A DNA stretch of 64,000 nt from Paenibacillus ginsengarvi (GTDB lineage: Bacteria > Bacillota > Bacilli > Paenibacillales > NBRC-103111). The stretch's first letter is position 1. The number at the start of each line of letters is the position of its first letter. Under the pieces are notes generated by a model that did not search any database, was not told where the DNA came from, and saw nothing but the letters and a program-made list of their open reading frames with translations. The position numbers were made by a program, and so were the translations under genes. This document shows positions 15,559-25,093 of the stretch, piece after piece. The stretch lies in the NCBI RefSeq assembly GCF_003626695.1, contig NZ_RBAH01000006.1, positions 248,001-312,000 on the forward strand, given 5' to 3'.

Positions 15559-17175
15559 CTAGTGATTGACGATACCGAGTCTTTCGGCCGATGCTGTCTG
15601 GTTGTCGATCCTCGTTTTGCCGATTAAGGCGTAGCGGATACTGTCGACCAATGCTTCCCAGCTTGCTTCGATAACGTTCTCGGAAACGCCGACCGTGCTC
15701 CATGTATTGTCGAAGTCGGTCGACTCGATCAGAACGCGGACTTTGGCCGCCGTAGCATCTTTTTCGTTAATAACGCGCACTTTGTAGTCGGACAGATGCA
15801 TTTGTTCGATATCCGGGTAATATTGAACGAGCGCCTTGCGCAGCGCGTTGTCCAGCGCATTGACCGGTCCGTTGCCCTCGGCCGCCATATAGACGGATTC
15901 GCCGTTCACTTGAAGCTTCACGATCGCTTCGGAGGAAATCGAGGCCCCGCCGTTTTTGCCTACGATCAGCTTGAACGAATCGACGGTGAACATGTCGGGG
16001 ATATCGCCGAAAGCGCGGCGCAGGAGCAGCTCCAGGGAAGCGTCCGCCCCTTCGAACGAGTAGCCTTGATGCTCGAGCTCCTTGATTTTCTCGATAATTT
16101 GCTTTGTCTGGGTCGTCTCGTTGTTCATATCGAGATTCATCTCTTGCGCTTTGGCGAGAACGTTGCTTTGGCCCGCCAGCTCGGATACGAGGATGCGCTG
16201 CTTGTTGCCGACCAGTTCCGGGACGATATGCTCGTACGTTTTCGCGTGGCGCATAATCGCGGAGACGTGAATGCCGCCCTTGTGCGCGAATGCGGCTGCT
16301 CCTACGTAAGGCTGGTTCACCGGCATGTTCATGTTGGCGATCTCGCTGACGTAACGGGCAACCGAGGTCAGGCTTTGCAATTGCTCGTCGGAAATGCAGC
16401 TGTAGTTCAGTTTGAGCTGCAAGTTCGGAATGACCGAGCACAGATTGGCATTGCCGCACCGTTCTCCGAGACCATTAAGCGTTCCTTGCACTTGACGGGC
16501 TCCGGCTTGTACCGCCGCAAGGCTGTTCGCTACGCCGAGTTCGCAGTCATTGTGGGCGTGAATGCCGACGCGCGTCTTCAGCGTGCTGCAGACGAGACCG
16601 ACGATCTCGGTCACTTCACCAGGCAGGGAGCCGCCGTTCGTATCGCACAGGACGATCCAGTCCGCTCCGGCTTCTTCCGCTTTTTTAATGGTGGACAGGG
16701 CGTACTCGGGATTGTTTTTGTAACCGTCAAAAAAATGCTCGGCGTCATAAATGACTTCCAGTCCACGGCTTTTCAAATAACGGACCGAATCGTAAATCAT
16801 GTTCAAGTTCTCGTCCAGCGTCGTCTGGATCGCCGTATGAACGTGAAAATCCCACGATTTTCCGAAGATCGTGGCGACGGATACGCCCGATTCGATCAAA
16901 CGGTTCAAGTTTGGATCGGTTTCCGCGTTTGAGTCTTTGCGCCGGGTGCTGCCGAAGGCGGTAATTTTCGCTTGGGACAAGTTCAGTTCCTTCGAGCGGT
17001 GGAAAAATTCAATATCTTTGCCGTTGCTTCCCGGCCAGCCACCTTCAATATAATGAACGCCCAGATGGTCGAGCTTTTGGGCGATTTTCAACTTGTCCTC
17101 GACGGAAAGGCTGATTCCTTCTCCTTGCGTCCCGTCCCGCAAGGTCGTGTCGAAAATGGTTACAGGGGTTGCCAT
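15559..17175 (-). CDS. cimA: (R)-citramalate synthase
   Basis: A 538-residue LeuA/CimA-type enzyme condensing acetyl-CoA with pyruvate to citramalate, the threonine-independent route into isoleucine. The N-terminus VTIFDTTLRDGTQGEGISLS, the HAHNDCELGVANSLAAV motif with metal-binding histidines, GLGERCGNANLCSVIPNLQL, and AFAHKGGIHVSAIMRHAKTYEH, plus a C-terminal LeuA allosteric domain, identify it. The N-terminus and ~540 length fit the CimA branch rather than LeuA. GAAGGAGG precedes the ATG at 17173-17175. No T-box leader is visible upstream, and it stands alone rather than in an ilv-leu operon. Confidence 0.94.
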   Translation of the reverse strand: MATPVTIFDTTLRDGTQGEGISLSVEDKLKIAQKLDHLGVHYIEGGWPGSNGKDIEFFHRSKELNLSQAKITAFGSTRRKDSNAETDPNLNRLIESGVSVATIFGKSWDFHVHTAIQTTLDENLNMIYDSVRYLKSRGLEVIYDAEHFFDGYKNNPEYALSTIKKAEEAGADWIVLCDTNGGSLPGEVTEIVGLVCSTLKTRVGIHAHNDCELGVANSLAAVQAGARQVQGTLNGLGERCGNANLCSVIPNLQLKLNYSCISDEQLQSLTSVARYVSEIANMNMPVNQPYVGAAAFAHKGGIHVSAIMRHAKTYEHIVPELVGNKQRILVSELAGQSNVLAKAQEMNLDMNNETTQTKQIIEKIKELEHQGYSFEGADASLELLLRRAFGDIPDMFTVDSFKLIVGKNGGASISSEAIVKLQVNGESVYMAAEGNGPVNALDNALRKALVQYYPDIEQMHLSDYKVRVINEKDATAAKVRVLIESTDFDNTWSTVGVSENVIEASWEALVDSIRYALIGKTRIDNQTASAERLGIVNH

Positions 17176-17343
17176 CGTACGTCCTCCTTCACATTCATGA
17201 AGCGTAAAGCCGCGCTGCATTCCTTTCATTATAGCACTTTTACGTCTCGAAGTTGAAGTGTTTTCCTAAAAGTCGTATGCTTGGAATAACGTCTTTTACG
17301 AAAGCGCGGATATTCGCGCTCAAAGCGGTGGAGGTTGGCAAAG

Positions 17344-18642
17344 ATGTCCGAGCAAACGAATCGGGACGGCTCTTATCCTCGAAACGGCCGGGTCATTTTG
17401 CATATCGACATGAACGCGTTTTACTGCTCGGTTCACGAGGCGGTAGAGCCGGACTTATATAAAGGAAAGCCTTTGGCGGTGGGCGGCAATATCGAGCTGC
17501 GCAAAGGCATTATCGTCACCTCTTCGTACCCGGCCAGGGCGAAGGGGGTCAAGACGGGCATGCATATTCGTCAGGCGCTGCGAATCTGTCCCGAGCTGAT
17601 CGTGCTTCAGCCGGATTTTGACTTGTACCGGCAATTTTCGCGGCGCTTTATGCAGATCGTCTACAGTTATTCGCCGCTTGTCGAGGCGATGTCCATCGAC
17701 GAATGTTTTATCGATATTACCGGCTCCAAACAGTTCGGCACACCGATCGAGATCGCTGCGCTTATCCAGAATCGCATCCGCGACGAGCTGCATCTGCCGT
17801 GTTCGATCGGCATCGCCCCGAACAAGCTGCTCGCGAAGATGGCGTCGGATATGAAGAAGCCGAACGGGTTATCGGTGCTGCGCAAGCGGGATGTGGAGAA
17901 GCTGCTATGGGATAAGCCGTGCTCTTACATGTACGGCATCGGCTCGCGGATGGGCGATAGGCTGCGCAAGCTGAATATTCGCACCATCGGCGAACTGGCG
18001 GCGGCGGGTGAATCGTTTCTGGTGAAACACTTCGGCGTATACGGCTCTTGGCTGAAACGGGCCGCGAACGGAATCGACGATTCCCCGGTTAATCCGGAGC
18101 GGGAGCAGAGCAAATCGATCGGCCATACGACGACTTTGCCGAAAAATGTCACCGAGCTGGCCGACATTTCCCGCGTTTTTCTCAACTTGTCCGATCAGGT
18201 CGCGCGAAGAATGCGGCGGCAAAAGCTCGTCGCCGGCACGGTGCAGATTACGATCCGCGATCCGGATATGAAGACGATCACGAGGGCGCAGACGATCCAG
18301 GTGCCGACGGAAAACGCCGACGATATTCACCGCATAGCCGTCAAGCTGTTCGCGGCCCACTGGGATGTCGGCAAGCCGGTGCGACTTCTCGGCGTAACGC
18401 TGCAAAGCTTGCAGCCGAAGCAAAATACGGTCATTCAGCTCGATTTGTTCGAATACGAGAAGCAGCCGAAGAAGGAGCAGCTTAACGAAGCGATGGACCG
18501 CATTCGCGACAAGTACGGAGAGGACGCGATCCTGACCGCCGGCATGGTCGGGAACGATCCCTCCGCCTGGATTCGCAATCACAAGCGAAGGGGCACTTCG
18601 CTGCAAATGGATCATCTTCGCGAGCGCGGATTGGACGAGTGA
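17344..18642 (+). CDS. dinB: DNA polymerase IV (Y-family)
   Basis: A 432-residue lesion-bypass polymerase. Catalytic acidic residues are D22 in HIDMNAFYCSVH and D119/E120 in EAMSIDECFID. The steric region reads YPARAKGVKTGMHIRQA, the thumb helix-hairpin-helix lies around KLNIRTIGELAA, and the little-finger domain follows. A consensus beta-clamp-binding peptide QLDLF lies near residues 365-369. The ATG at 17344 has GGAGG nine bases upstream; a TTG three codons earlier is less well placed. The stop codon abuts a 58-bp repeat, suggesting that the repeat inserted at the gene end. Confidence 0.93.
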   Translation: MSEQTNRDGSYPRNGRVILHIDMNAFYCSVHEAVEPDLYKGKPLAVGGNIELRKGIIVTSSYPARAKGVKTGMHIRQALRICPELIVLQPDFDLYRQFSRRFMQIVYSYSPLVEAMSIDECFIDITGSKQFGTPIEIAALIQNRIRDELHLPCSIGIAPNKLLAKMASDMKKPNGLSVLRKRDVEKLLWDKPCSYMYGIGSRMGDRLRKLNIRTIGELAAAGESFLVKHFGVYGSWLKRAANGIDDSPVNPEREQSKSIGHTTTLPKNVTELADISRVFLNLSDQVARRMRRQKLVAGTVQITIRDPDMKTITRAQTIQVPTENADDIHRIAVKLFAAHWDVGKPVRLLGVTLQSLQPKQNTVIQLDLFEYEKQPKKEQLNEAMDRIRDKYGEDAILTAGMVGNDPSAWIRNHKRRGTSLQMDHLRERGLDE

Positions 18643-18699
18643 ACATCCGCTAAAACGCGGTCGAACAACCCTGCATATTCATCGATCCATGTTTCTCTG
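18642..18699. repeat. 58-bp direct repeat, copy 1
   Basis: Matches 18767-18824 with two mismatches. It starts at the last base of the dinB stop codon. It contains the TCCGCTAA and TCGAT core words and ends ATGTTTCTCTG, but lacks the left arm that pairs with that end in copy 2. Confidence 0.85.
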
Positions 18700-18702
18700 T
18701 TC

Positions 18703-18824
18703 GTTAAAGAAAGCTTAACTTCGCTGGCAATATTTAGAGCGAAGTGGGGCTTTCTTTACCCAGAGAAACATCCGCTAAAACGCGGTCGAGTAACCCTGCA
18801 TATTCATCGATCCATGTTTCTCTG
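18703..18824. repeat. Double-hairpin intergenic element, copy A
   Basis: Two adjacent inverted repeats. The first runs 18703-18760, with ends GTTAAAGAAAGC / GCTTTCTTTACC and inner arms AACTTCGCT / AGCGAAGT. The second runs 18761-18824, with arms CAGAGAAACAT / ATGTTTCTCTG. The second hairpin contains the second copy of the 58-bp repeat (18767-18824). A diverged relative occurs at 19241-19360. Confidence 0.75.
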
Positions 18825-18895
18825 ATAACCATTTTCAATTACAAGTTTCGTGAACTTTCCTTACAGGAGAAGGCATAATTAGGATGACTTTACGT

Positions 18896-18924
18896 TTGAA
18901 CTTTACAACGTTTTGTATTATAGT
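18896..18924 (+). promoter_or_regulatory. Candidate promoter of the ferredoxin gene
   Basis: TTGAAC (18896-18901), a 17-base spacer and TATAGT (18919-18924) lie 36 bases before the start codon. Confidence 0.5.
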
Positions 18925-18941
18925 GGACAATAGAGTTATAA

Positions 18942-19193
<252 letters not shown>

Positions 19194-19204
19194 GAAGCGC
19201 AGCC

Positions 19205-19234
19205 AAAACCTTTTCCTGAGGAAAAGGTTTTTTT
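19205..19234 (+). terminator. Terminator of fer
   Basis: A perfect 12-bp stem (AAAACCTTTTCC / GGAAAAGGTTTT) with a three-base loop and a T run, 11 bases after the stop. Confidence 0.92.
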
Positions 19235-19240
19235 GTGATT

Positions 19241-19360
19241 GTTAAAGAAAATTTAAGTTCGGTAAAGCGTTAAAGCGACACGAAATACGAATTTCTTTAC
19301 CAATAATAACTTCCGCTAATCGCTCATCCTTGAAATGCGTCGATAGACGTTTTCTTATTG
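19241..19360. repeat. Double-hairpin intergenic element, diverged copy C
   Basis: It has the same architecture as 18703-18824. The first part begins GTTAAAGAAA and ends TTTCTTTACC. The second part is bounded by CAATAATAAC / GTTTTCTTATTG instead of CAGAGAAAC / GTTTCTCTG, yet keeps TCCGCTAA and TCGAT inside. Bases of the stem differ, but pairing is largely retained. Confidence 0.6.
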
Positions 19361-19460
19361 TGGAAGGCGGAAGTTCGCTAAAAGGTAAATCGGTATTTTC
19401 GACAATCGCTTCCGCTCGCCTGCCTCCAGGTAAGGGGAGCGCTGCAAACGGCACAGCCCC

Positions 19461-19655
19461 AGCGGAACTGCGAGTTCCGTTATCGTGATTTACGGGCCGT
19501 CTACATTGGTATAAAGGAAGCGATATTTCCTTTATGGCCCCAAATTCAGGTTCCGCGCGGGCAAACAGATGGCGATAGCGGAACTTTTGCTTCCCCTATT
19601 GCTCCGGATCGGGGCACTCCGTCGTCCATAGCGGAACTTTTGCTTCCGCTAATTG
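19461..19655. repeat. Array of four short palindromes (GCGGAACT...TTCCGC type)
   Basis: Palindromic units of about 25 bases centre near 19472, 19524, 19587 and 19641. Three follow AGCGGAACTNNNGTTCCGC(T), and one is ATAAAGGAA...TTCCTTTAT. They lie in a 690-base gap without a credible gene between the fer terminator and the cyclase operon. The same family recurs at 46692-46866. The rest of the gap (19656-19922) shows no recognisable feature beyond the cyclase ribosome-binding site. Confidence 0.7.
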
Positions 19656-19922
19656 AGACCGGGGAAAGTGGCCATTAGCCGGACAACGTTTCCGAGCTTG
19701 ACGGAGCCTGCCCTTTTTATCGTTTGCTTGGACGGCACTTTCAGAATTCGCCTATTTTCGACATGTTGCTAGACATAAAGACCCAAAAATTGATAAATAA
19801 AGTCGGTATTCCGCAATCGGGCGTTGCTATAAAATGTCATCGGTTTTACAATAGATTAGGGTAGGAGAGTGGTGAATAGTCCCTATCGACATACGCCTGC
19901 ACGCCAAACGAGGAGGAATCGG

Positions 19923-21788
19923 ATGAGTCGAAAGAACTGGAAAACGATGGTCGTTGCGATGACGGCTATTTTTTTGTTCGCCGCTCTGACTTATACAACC
20001 GGAACGGGAGGTTCGTTCCACTATATCGAGAATCCGCTGCGCGATGCGCTCAGCTCGAAGGTTGTTATGCAGCGCGAGCCGGACACGCGCATTAAAATTA
20101 TTAAAATCGACTCCAAATCGCTGGATACGATCGGTCAGTTTCCGTGGGACCGCTCCGTATACGCCAGATTAATCGAAAAGCTGGAGCAAGGCAAGGCCAA
20201 GGCGATCGGGCTTGACGTCATGATCCCGGAGCCGAGCAAGGACCCGAAACAGGACGAGGCGCTAGCGGCCGTTATGGCCAAATATAATAATGTAGTGCTG
20301 CCGGTTAATTTCAATTTCCCCGCTAAACAGAAGGCTGACCATTTGCTCGAGTACGACCGCATCGAAGTTCCTACTGCCGCCATTCGCGCGCCGCGAAGCC
20401 AATTGGCCCACGTTAACGTATTCCCGGACAATGACGATAAGGTTCGAAGGCTTATTATAGGACTTCCCGAGAAAAGCGGCGAGCTTGTAGAAGCGTTCAG
20501 CGTGAAGCTGGCCAATTTTGCGCTGGATGAGAAGGAGCGGGTGAGATGGGATTCAGGTGAAGGGAAATGGTATCGCGGCTCGCAGGTGATCCCGGCGAAT
20601 GCCCGAAACCAGATTATTACTCAGTACTACACGTCTCCGCGACAGGAGAAAGACTTGAGAACCGGCTACGATTCGTTCTCGTTCAGCGATGTTTTGAACG
20701 ATAAGGTGGATGCCAGATCGTTTGAGAACGATATCGTGCTGATCGGACCGTATACGACGGGCATGCAGGACGAATTTATGACACCGATGAGCAGTTCGAT
20801 CAAAATGTTCGGGGTTGAAATTCACGCCAACATGGTCCAGTCGATACTGGAAAACAAGTTTTGGCACGAAGCAAGCAAGCCGGTCGGGATTGGTGTTATC
20901 GCTCTGATCGTTTTGCTAGGAACGTTTCTGTTTCATAGATTCAGAGGAAAAGCGGCATTCTTTTTATTCCTCGGATTGTTTATAGGCTACATGTTCGTTT
21001 TTGTCATAGTGAATGAAGTCATGCATTTATACATACCGATCTTTTATCCGCTTTTTGCCATAATGCTGTTGTACGTCTGGTCGATAGTCAGCCATTATTT
21101 GGAGGAGCGCCGCGAACGCAATCGGGTAACGGGCATTTTCGGCCGCTTTGTGCCGAAGGCGGTCGTCGACCAAATGCTGACAAGCGGAAGAGAAGTGAAG
21201 CTGGGCGGCGAACGGATGGATATATCATTAATATTCGTAGACATCCGCGGATTTACGACGCTTTCGGAAAAACTCGAGCCCGAGCAGGTCATCCAGTTTT
21301 TGAATGAGTACTTGGATGTTTGCACGAAAGCGGTGTTCAAATATAACGGAACACTCGACAAGTTTATCGGCGATGGGGTCATGGCGATGTTCGGGGCGCC
21401 GGTCCGGTATGACAATCATGCCGAGATGGCCGTAAGAGCTGCTCTTGAAATGAAGAAGCAAACGGCGATGCTGGAGGAGAGGCTCATGGCGAAGCTGGGC
21501 TTTACGGTCCGCTTCGGCATCGGCATCAACTGCGGTCCGGCTATCGTCGGCAATATCGGCTCCGAAGATCTCCGCCTTGACTATACGGCCATCGGAGATA
21601 CGGTCAATCTGGCGGCCCGTTTGGAATCGAACGCCAAGCCGGGACAAATTTTGATCAGCGATCATGTTTATGAGCGCGTCAAGCATTTGTTCGATATCGA
21701 AAGCATGGGAGAAATCAAGGTGAAAGGGAAGGAATTGCCGATAACGATCTATCAGGTGCTCGCAGACAAATCGGCGGCTGCCGAATAG
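19923..21788 (+). CDS. CHASE2-domain class III adenylate/guanylate cyclase
   Basis: A 621-residue membrane enzyme. One N-terminal helix (about 9-28) is followed by an extracytoplasmic CHASE2 sensor (about 30-320; IKIIKIDSKSLDTIGQFPWDR, AIGLDVMIPEPSKD, DIVLIGPYTTGMQD). Three membrane helices (about 325-400) follow, then a class III cyclase domain. The metal-binding aspartates are in FVDIRGFTTLSEKL and FIGDGVMAMFGAP, and the transition-state Asn/Arg region is YTAIGDTVNLAARLES. The catalytic residues appear intact, so cAMP or cGMP synthesis is expected; the specificity is unresolved. AGGAGGAATCGG precedes the ATG. It heads a four-gene operon, with a FecR-domain protein next. Confidence 0.92.
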   Translation: MSRKNWKTMVVAMTAIFLFAALTYTTGTGGSFHYIENPLRDALSSKVVMQREPDTRIKIIKIDSKSLDTIGQFPWDRSVYARLIEKLEQGKAKAIGLDVMIPEPSKDPKQDEALAAVMAKYNNVVLPVNFNFPAKQKADHLLEYDRIEVPTAAIRAPRSQLAHVNVFPDNDDKVRRLIIGLPEKSGELVEAFSVKLANFALDEKERVRWDSGEGKWYRGSQVIPANARNQIITQYYTSPRQEKDLRTGYDSFSFSDVLNDKVDARSFENDIVLIGPYTTGMQDEFMTPMSSSIKMFGVEIHANMVQSILENKFWHEASKPVGIGVIALIVLLGTFLFHRFRGKAAFFLFLGLFIGYMFVFVIVNEVMHLYIPIFYPLFAIMLLYVWSIVSHYLEERRERNRVTGIFGRFVPKAVVDQMLTSGREVKLGGERMDISLIFVDIRGFTTLSEKLEPEQVIQFLNEYLDVCTKAVFKYNGTLDKFIGDGVMAMFGAPVRYDNHAEMAVRAALEMKKQTAMLEERLMAKLGFTVRFGIGINCGPAIVGNIGSEDLRLDYTAIGDTVNLAARLESNAKPGQILISDHVYERVKHLFDIESMGEIKVKGKELPITIYQVLADKSAAAE

Positions 21789-21818
21789 AGGTGCGAGTTT
21801 ACTCCTGCAAGGAAAGGG

Positions 21819-24800
21819 ATGGAACCAGTGAAAATAAGTAAAATGCTGCCGATCACGCTATGCCTTACGCTGCTGCTCGGTATGCTGTCCGGTTTGTTCT
21901 CCGGGGCTGCTATGGCGAAGGAGAGCCGGGCCGCGATCGTATCCAGCGTTAAGGGCACTGTTATGGTGACGAAAGCAGGCGGCTCGACCGAGTATCGGGC
22001 TTTTGACGATATGAGCCTGAATCAGGGCGATCATATTCGTACGGAAGAGGGCTCCAGCATTGTGCTGAAAGTCGTAGACATGGACGAAGAGGTCACAATC
22101 GGGCCGAATACGGAGCTGTACATATCGTCCTTGGTCGAAGACGCCCAAGGCGGAAAAAAATCGAAGCTGAGCGTATGGGCGGGCTCGCTTTGGTTTAAAG
22201 TGAAAAAGCTCGTCAATGCGGACGACGAGTTTGAAGTGTCGACGCCGACAGCGGTCATGAGCGTACGCGGTTCGAACGGTTATATCGAAATGAGAATGGG
22301 ACAGCTGAACGCACTTATGCTGTCTGGCATTTTGGAGACAGCTTCGCCGAATGCAGGGACATCCGGCTCTGGTCCCGCCTTCATTTATCCGGGTCAGCAA
22401 ATATTACAATCCCTCGGAAATGCTGACGACTATAATGAAAATGTAGCACCGCTCGACATCAGCGATTTCGTTGCGAATGCGTCGCCGGAAATCATTCGCG
22501 CGCTGCTTTCGACGATTCAGCAAATTCGGGAAGAAAACAGCCAGTTCGTGAATGATTTGCAGAACGGGACAAAGCAAATTGATCTGAATAATGGCCTTGT
22601 TTTGGACAACCCAGACGATCTACAAAATTTCGGCGGTAACTTGACGAGCTTGATTGCAGGTATTGCGAACGAAGCTATTCAGTCCAGCAAGCTTCCTCGG
22701 AATGAAGTTCAGGAACTGATCAAAAAGGCGAATGAAAGCTTGCAAAATGACCCGATCGATCTGGAACATGCGAAACCGTTCGATCCGTCCTTAGGTTTAA
22801 AGCCGGAGCTGCTCAAGCAGAAACAGCAGCGGATGGAAGATTTGAAGCGTCAACTCGAGCAGCGGCGGAATGAGCAGCAGCAAAATCTGCAGAAAAACAA
22901 AGAGCTGCTGGAACGTTTGATGGCCGAACGGGAGCGTCAGCAGCAGGGAAATGCGGCTGAACAGCAGCGCATCTCGCAAAGCTTGCCGGGCAATGCCGGC
23001 GGTGGAAGCGGCAGTCCAGGAACCGGTGGAAGCGGTAGCGGAAGTACCACAGCGCCCGGCGATAATGGCGAAGGAAGCGGAGACGGTACGGGCGGAGAAA
23101 CGCCTGTTGATCGAATGCCGCCTGATTTGAGCGTAATCCACCCGGGCGATGGCGTACATGCGGTAAACAGTATTGCCCAGGAAATTTCCGTTTATGCCGA
23201 GCAAGGCTCGACCGTACAGATTTTTAAGGATGGTACGACTTCACCGCTCGATACGAAAACCGGACTTGGACCGAATGTGAAAGTAAGCTTTGCGGTGAGC
23301 TTGAGCGAAGGACTTAACACATTCACAGTAACAGCAAAAGACGTGGCAGGTAATGTTACGTCGAAGACGGTAAAGTACGAGCTGATTACCACAGTGCCCG
23401 AGCTTTCGGTACAGCCGGACAGCGAAGCAATAGTTGGCTCGAATCAGCAAACGATTAAGGTCAGAACGGCGCAGGGCAATCAAATCAGCCTGTATAAAGG
23501 CGAAACCTTACTGGAAACGAAGCCGGGAGCCGGAATGACGACCGATGTGGAGTTCACTGTCGCAGGTCTGACTGAAGGACTTAATACGTTCACAGTAAAG
23601 GCAAAGGATGCGGTTGGCAATATTGCGACGAAGACGGTGCAGTTTAAGCTGGTAACGACGGAGCCCGAGCTATTGATACAGCCAAACGGTGAAGCAATAG
23701 TTGGCTCGACTCAGCAGACGATTAAGGCCAGAGCGGAGCAAGGCAATCAAATCAGCCTGTATAAAGGCGAAGGGCCGAATGCAACATTACTGGAAACGAA
23801 GCCGGGAGCCGGAATGACGACTGACGTGGAGTTTATCGTCACAGGTCTGACAGAAGGGTTCAACACGTTCACAGTAAAGGCAAAGGATGCAGGCGGCAAT
23901 ATTGCGACGAAGACGGTAAAGTTCAAGCTGGTAACGACGGAGCCTGAGCTTTTGGTACAACCAAACGGTGAAGCAGTAGTTGGCTCGAATCAGCAGACGA
24001 TTAAGGCCAGAACGGCGCAGGGCAATCAAATTAGCCTGTATAAAGGCGAAGGGCCGAATGCAACATTACTGGAAACGAAGCCGGGTGCCGGAATGACGAC
24101 CGATGTGGAGTTTACCGTCACGAATCTGGTGGAAGGGCCCAACAGGTTCACGGTAACGGCGATGGACACGACAGGGAAGATAACATCCAAGACGGTGCAG
24201 TTCAAAGTAGACACCATTAGACCCGATGCGCCGAAGGTGGATGAAAATCAACCTCGGGTGTTCACTTCCGGTATTCCGCTTGTGCTCAGGGCTAAAGGGG
24301 AAGATGGGGCTAAGATCGAATTACGGAATGGACAGACACTGCTCGGCTCGGCAACGGGAAAAGGGACCACGGAAGCGGATTACGTCGAAATTCCGTTCAG
24401 CCTGAATGACGGTTCGTACACGCTGCAGCTTGTGGCAATCGATAAGGCCGGTAACGAGAGCGATCCGAGGTCTGTACCCGGTGTTGAGATTCAGCGGAAC
24501 GCACCGGCATCGCAGCGGAACATAGGCTTGAAGGTAGTGCCGAACCAGCAGGTCAGCTTTGTGGCAGGAGAGCCGCTACAGCTCAGAAGCAATGATTGGT
24601 TCGATTTGGGTGTGGTTATGAGCGATTTCCCGTATGCGGCAGACGGCTTCTATGCGATCGAGCTGCACTTGAGATTGGGCGAAGGAATAAAATGGGTTGG
24701 AGAATCTAACGAAGTTGGAATGACGGAGTATTACGATAAGGAAACTGACTACGTATTCTCGACTGTCAACAGCGCTAGCACAATGGGCGTAAGGCCGGAT

Positions 24801-25091
24801 AATGACAACCCAGAAAGCGAGTATACGTCCGAAATCATATACGTCGTTACGGCGTACGCCTCGGCTGCTTCCGATCCAGGCAATATAAGCGGAATTACTG
24901 GCGAGAAGGTGCTGGTCCGCATACCATTGTACGCGATCGACATGTACATTGAAGACCCGGAAATCCATGACGCCATTACGATCCAGAAAGTAATTATTAT
25001 GAACAAAAACGGAACCAAGCTTGAGGGCCTACACTATCAGCCGGCTTCGCTCGAATATTGGATCGAGCCGAGAATGGGAATGGGGGTATAG
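21819..25091 (+). CDS. Secreted FecR-domain, Ig-repeat surface protein with cohesin-like C-terminus
   Basis: 1,090 residues from ATG 21819 (GTG 21828 is an alternative). The signal peptide is about 1-33. A FecR domain covers about 40-170 (SSVKGTVMVTKAGG, LNQGDHIRTEEGSSIVLKV, STPTAVMSVRGSNG). It is followed by a helical region, a Gln/Arg-rich coiled coil (about 325-390) and a Gly/Ser linker. Then come four Ig-like modules (about 435-798), three nearly identical, and a fifth diverged one (about 800-895). The last ~185 residues (VSFVAGEPLQLRSNDWFDLG, then FYAIELHLRLGEGIKWVGES) resemble a cohesin fold. No LPxTG anchor is seen. Extracellular FecR domains often transmit or scaffold envelope signals; the adjacent CHASE2 cyclase suggests a joint system. 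Confidence 0.85.
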   Translation: MEPVKISKMLPITLCLTLLLGMLSGLFSGAAMAKESRAAIVSSVKGTVMVTKAGGSTEYRAFDDMSLNQGDHIRTEEGSSIVLKVVDMDEEVTIGPNTELYISSLVEDAQGGKKSKLSVWAGSLWFKVKKLVNADDEFEVSTPTAVMSVRGSNGYIEMRMGQLNALMLSGILETASPNAGTSGSGPAFIYPGQQILQSLGNADDYNENVAPLDISDFVANASPEIIRALLSTIQQIREENSQFVNDLQNGTKQIDLNNGLVLDNPDDLQNFGGNLTSLIAGIANEAIQSSKLPRNEVQELIKKANESLQNDPIDLEHAKPFDPSLGLKPELLKQKQQRMEDLKRQLEQRRNEQQQNLQKNKELLERLMAERERQQQGNAAEQQRISQSLPGNAGGGSGSPGTGGSGSGSTTAPGDNGEGSGDGTGGETPVDRMPPDLSVIHPGDGVHAVNSIAQEISVYAEQGSTVQIFKDGTTSPLDTKTGLGPNVKVSFAVSLSEGLNTFTVTAKDVAGNVTSKTVKYELITTVPELSVQPDSEAIVGSNQQTIKVRTAQGNQISLYKGETLLETKPGAGMTTDVEFTVAGLTEGLNTFTVKAKDAVGNIATKTVQFKLVTTEPELLIQPNGEAIVGSTQQTIKARAEQGNQISLYKGEGPNATLLETKPGAGMTTDVEFIVTGLTEGFNTFTVKAKDAGGNIATKTVKFKLVTTEPELLVQPNGEAVVGSNQQTIKARTAQGNQISLYKGEGPNATLLETKPGAGMTTDVEFTVTNLVEGPNRFTVTAMDTTGKITSKTVQFKVDTIRPDAPKVDENQPRVFTSGIPLVLRAKGEDGAKIELRNGQTLLGSATGKGTTEADYVEIPFSLNDGSYTLQLVAIDKAGNESDPRSVPGVEIQRNAPASQRNIGLKVVPNQQVSFVAGEPLQLRSNDWFDLGVVMSDFPYAADGFYAIELHLRLGEGIKWVGESNEVGMTEYYDKETDYVFSTVNSASTMGVRPDNDNPESEYTSEIIYVVTAYASAASDPGNISGITGEKVLVRIPLYAIDMYIEDPEIHDAITIQKVIIMNKNGTKLEGLHYQPASLEYWIEPRMGMGV
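23397..24214. repeat. Three tandem near-identical Ig-module repeats (about 270 bp each)
   Basis: Units start near 23397, 23661 and 23943. They share long identical tracts (for example the coding stretch for GNQISLYKGE and LLETKPGAGMTTDVEF). The first lacks a 12-base insertion (GPNAT region) found in the other two. Nucleotide-level identity implies recent duplication and likely copy-number variation. Confidence 0.85.
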
Positions 25092-25093
25092 CT

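Noticed and set aside
18642..18824. Repeated 58-bp units as a CRISPR array
   Set aside because: Only two copies with large inverted arms and a structured spacer; no array periodicity and no cas genes.
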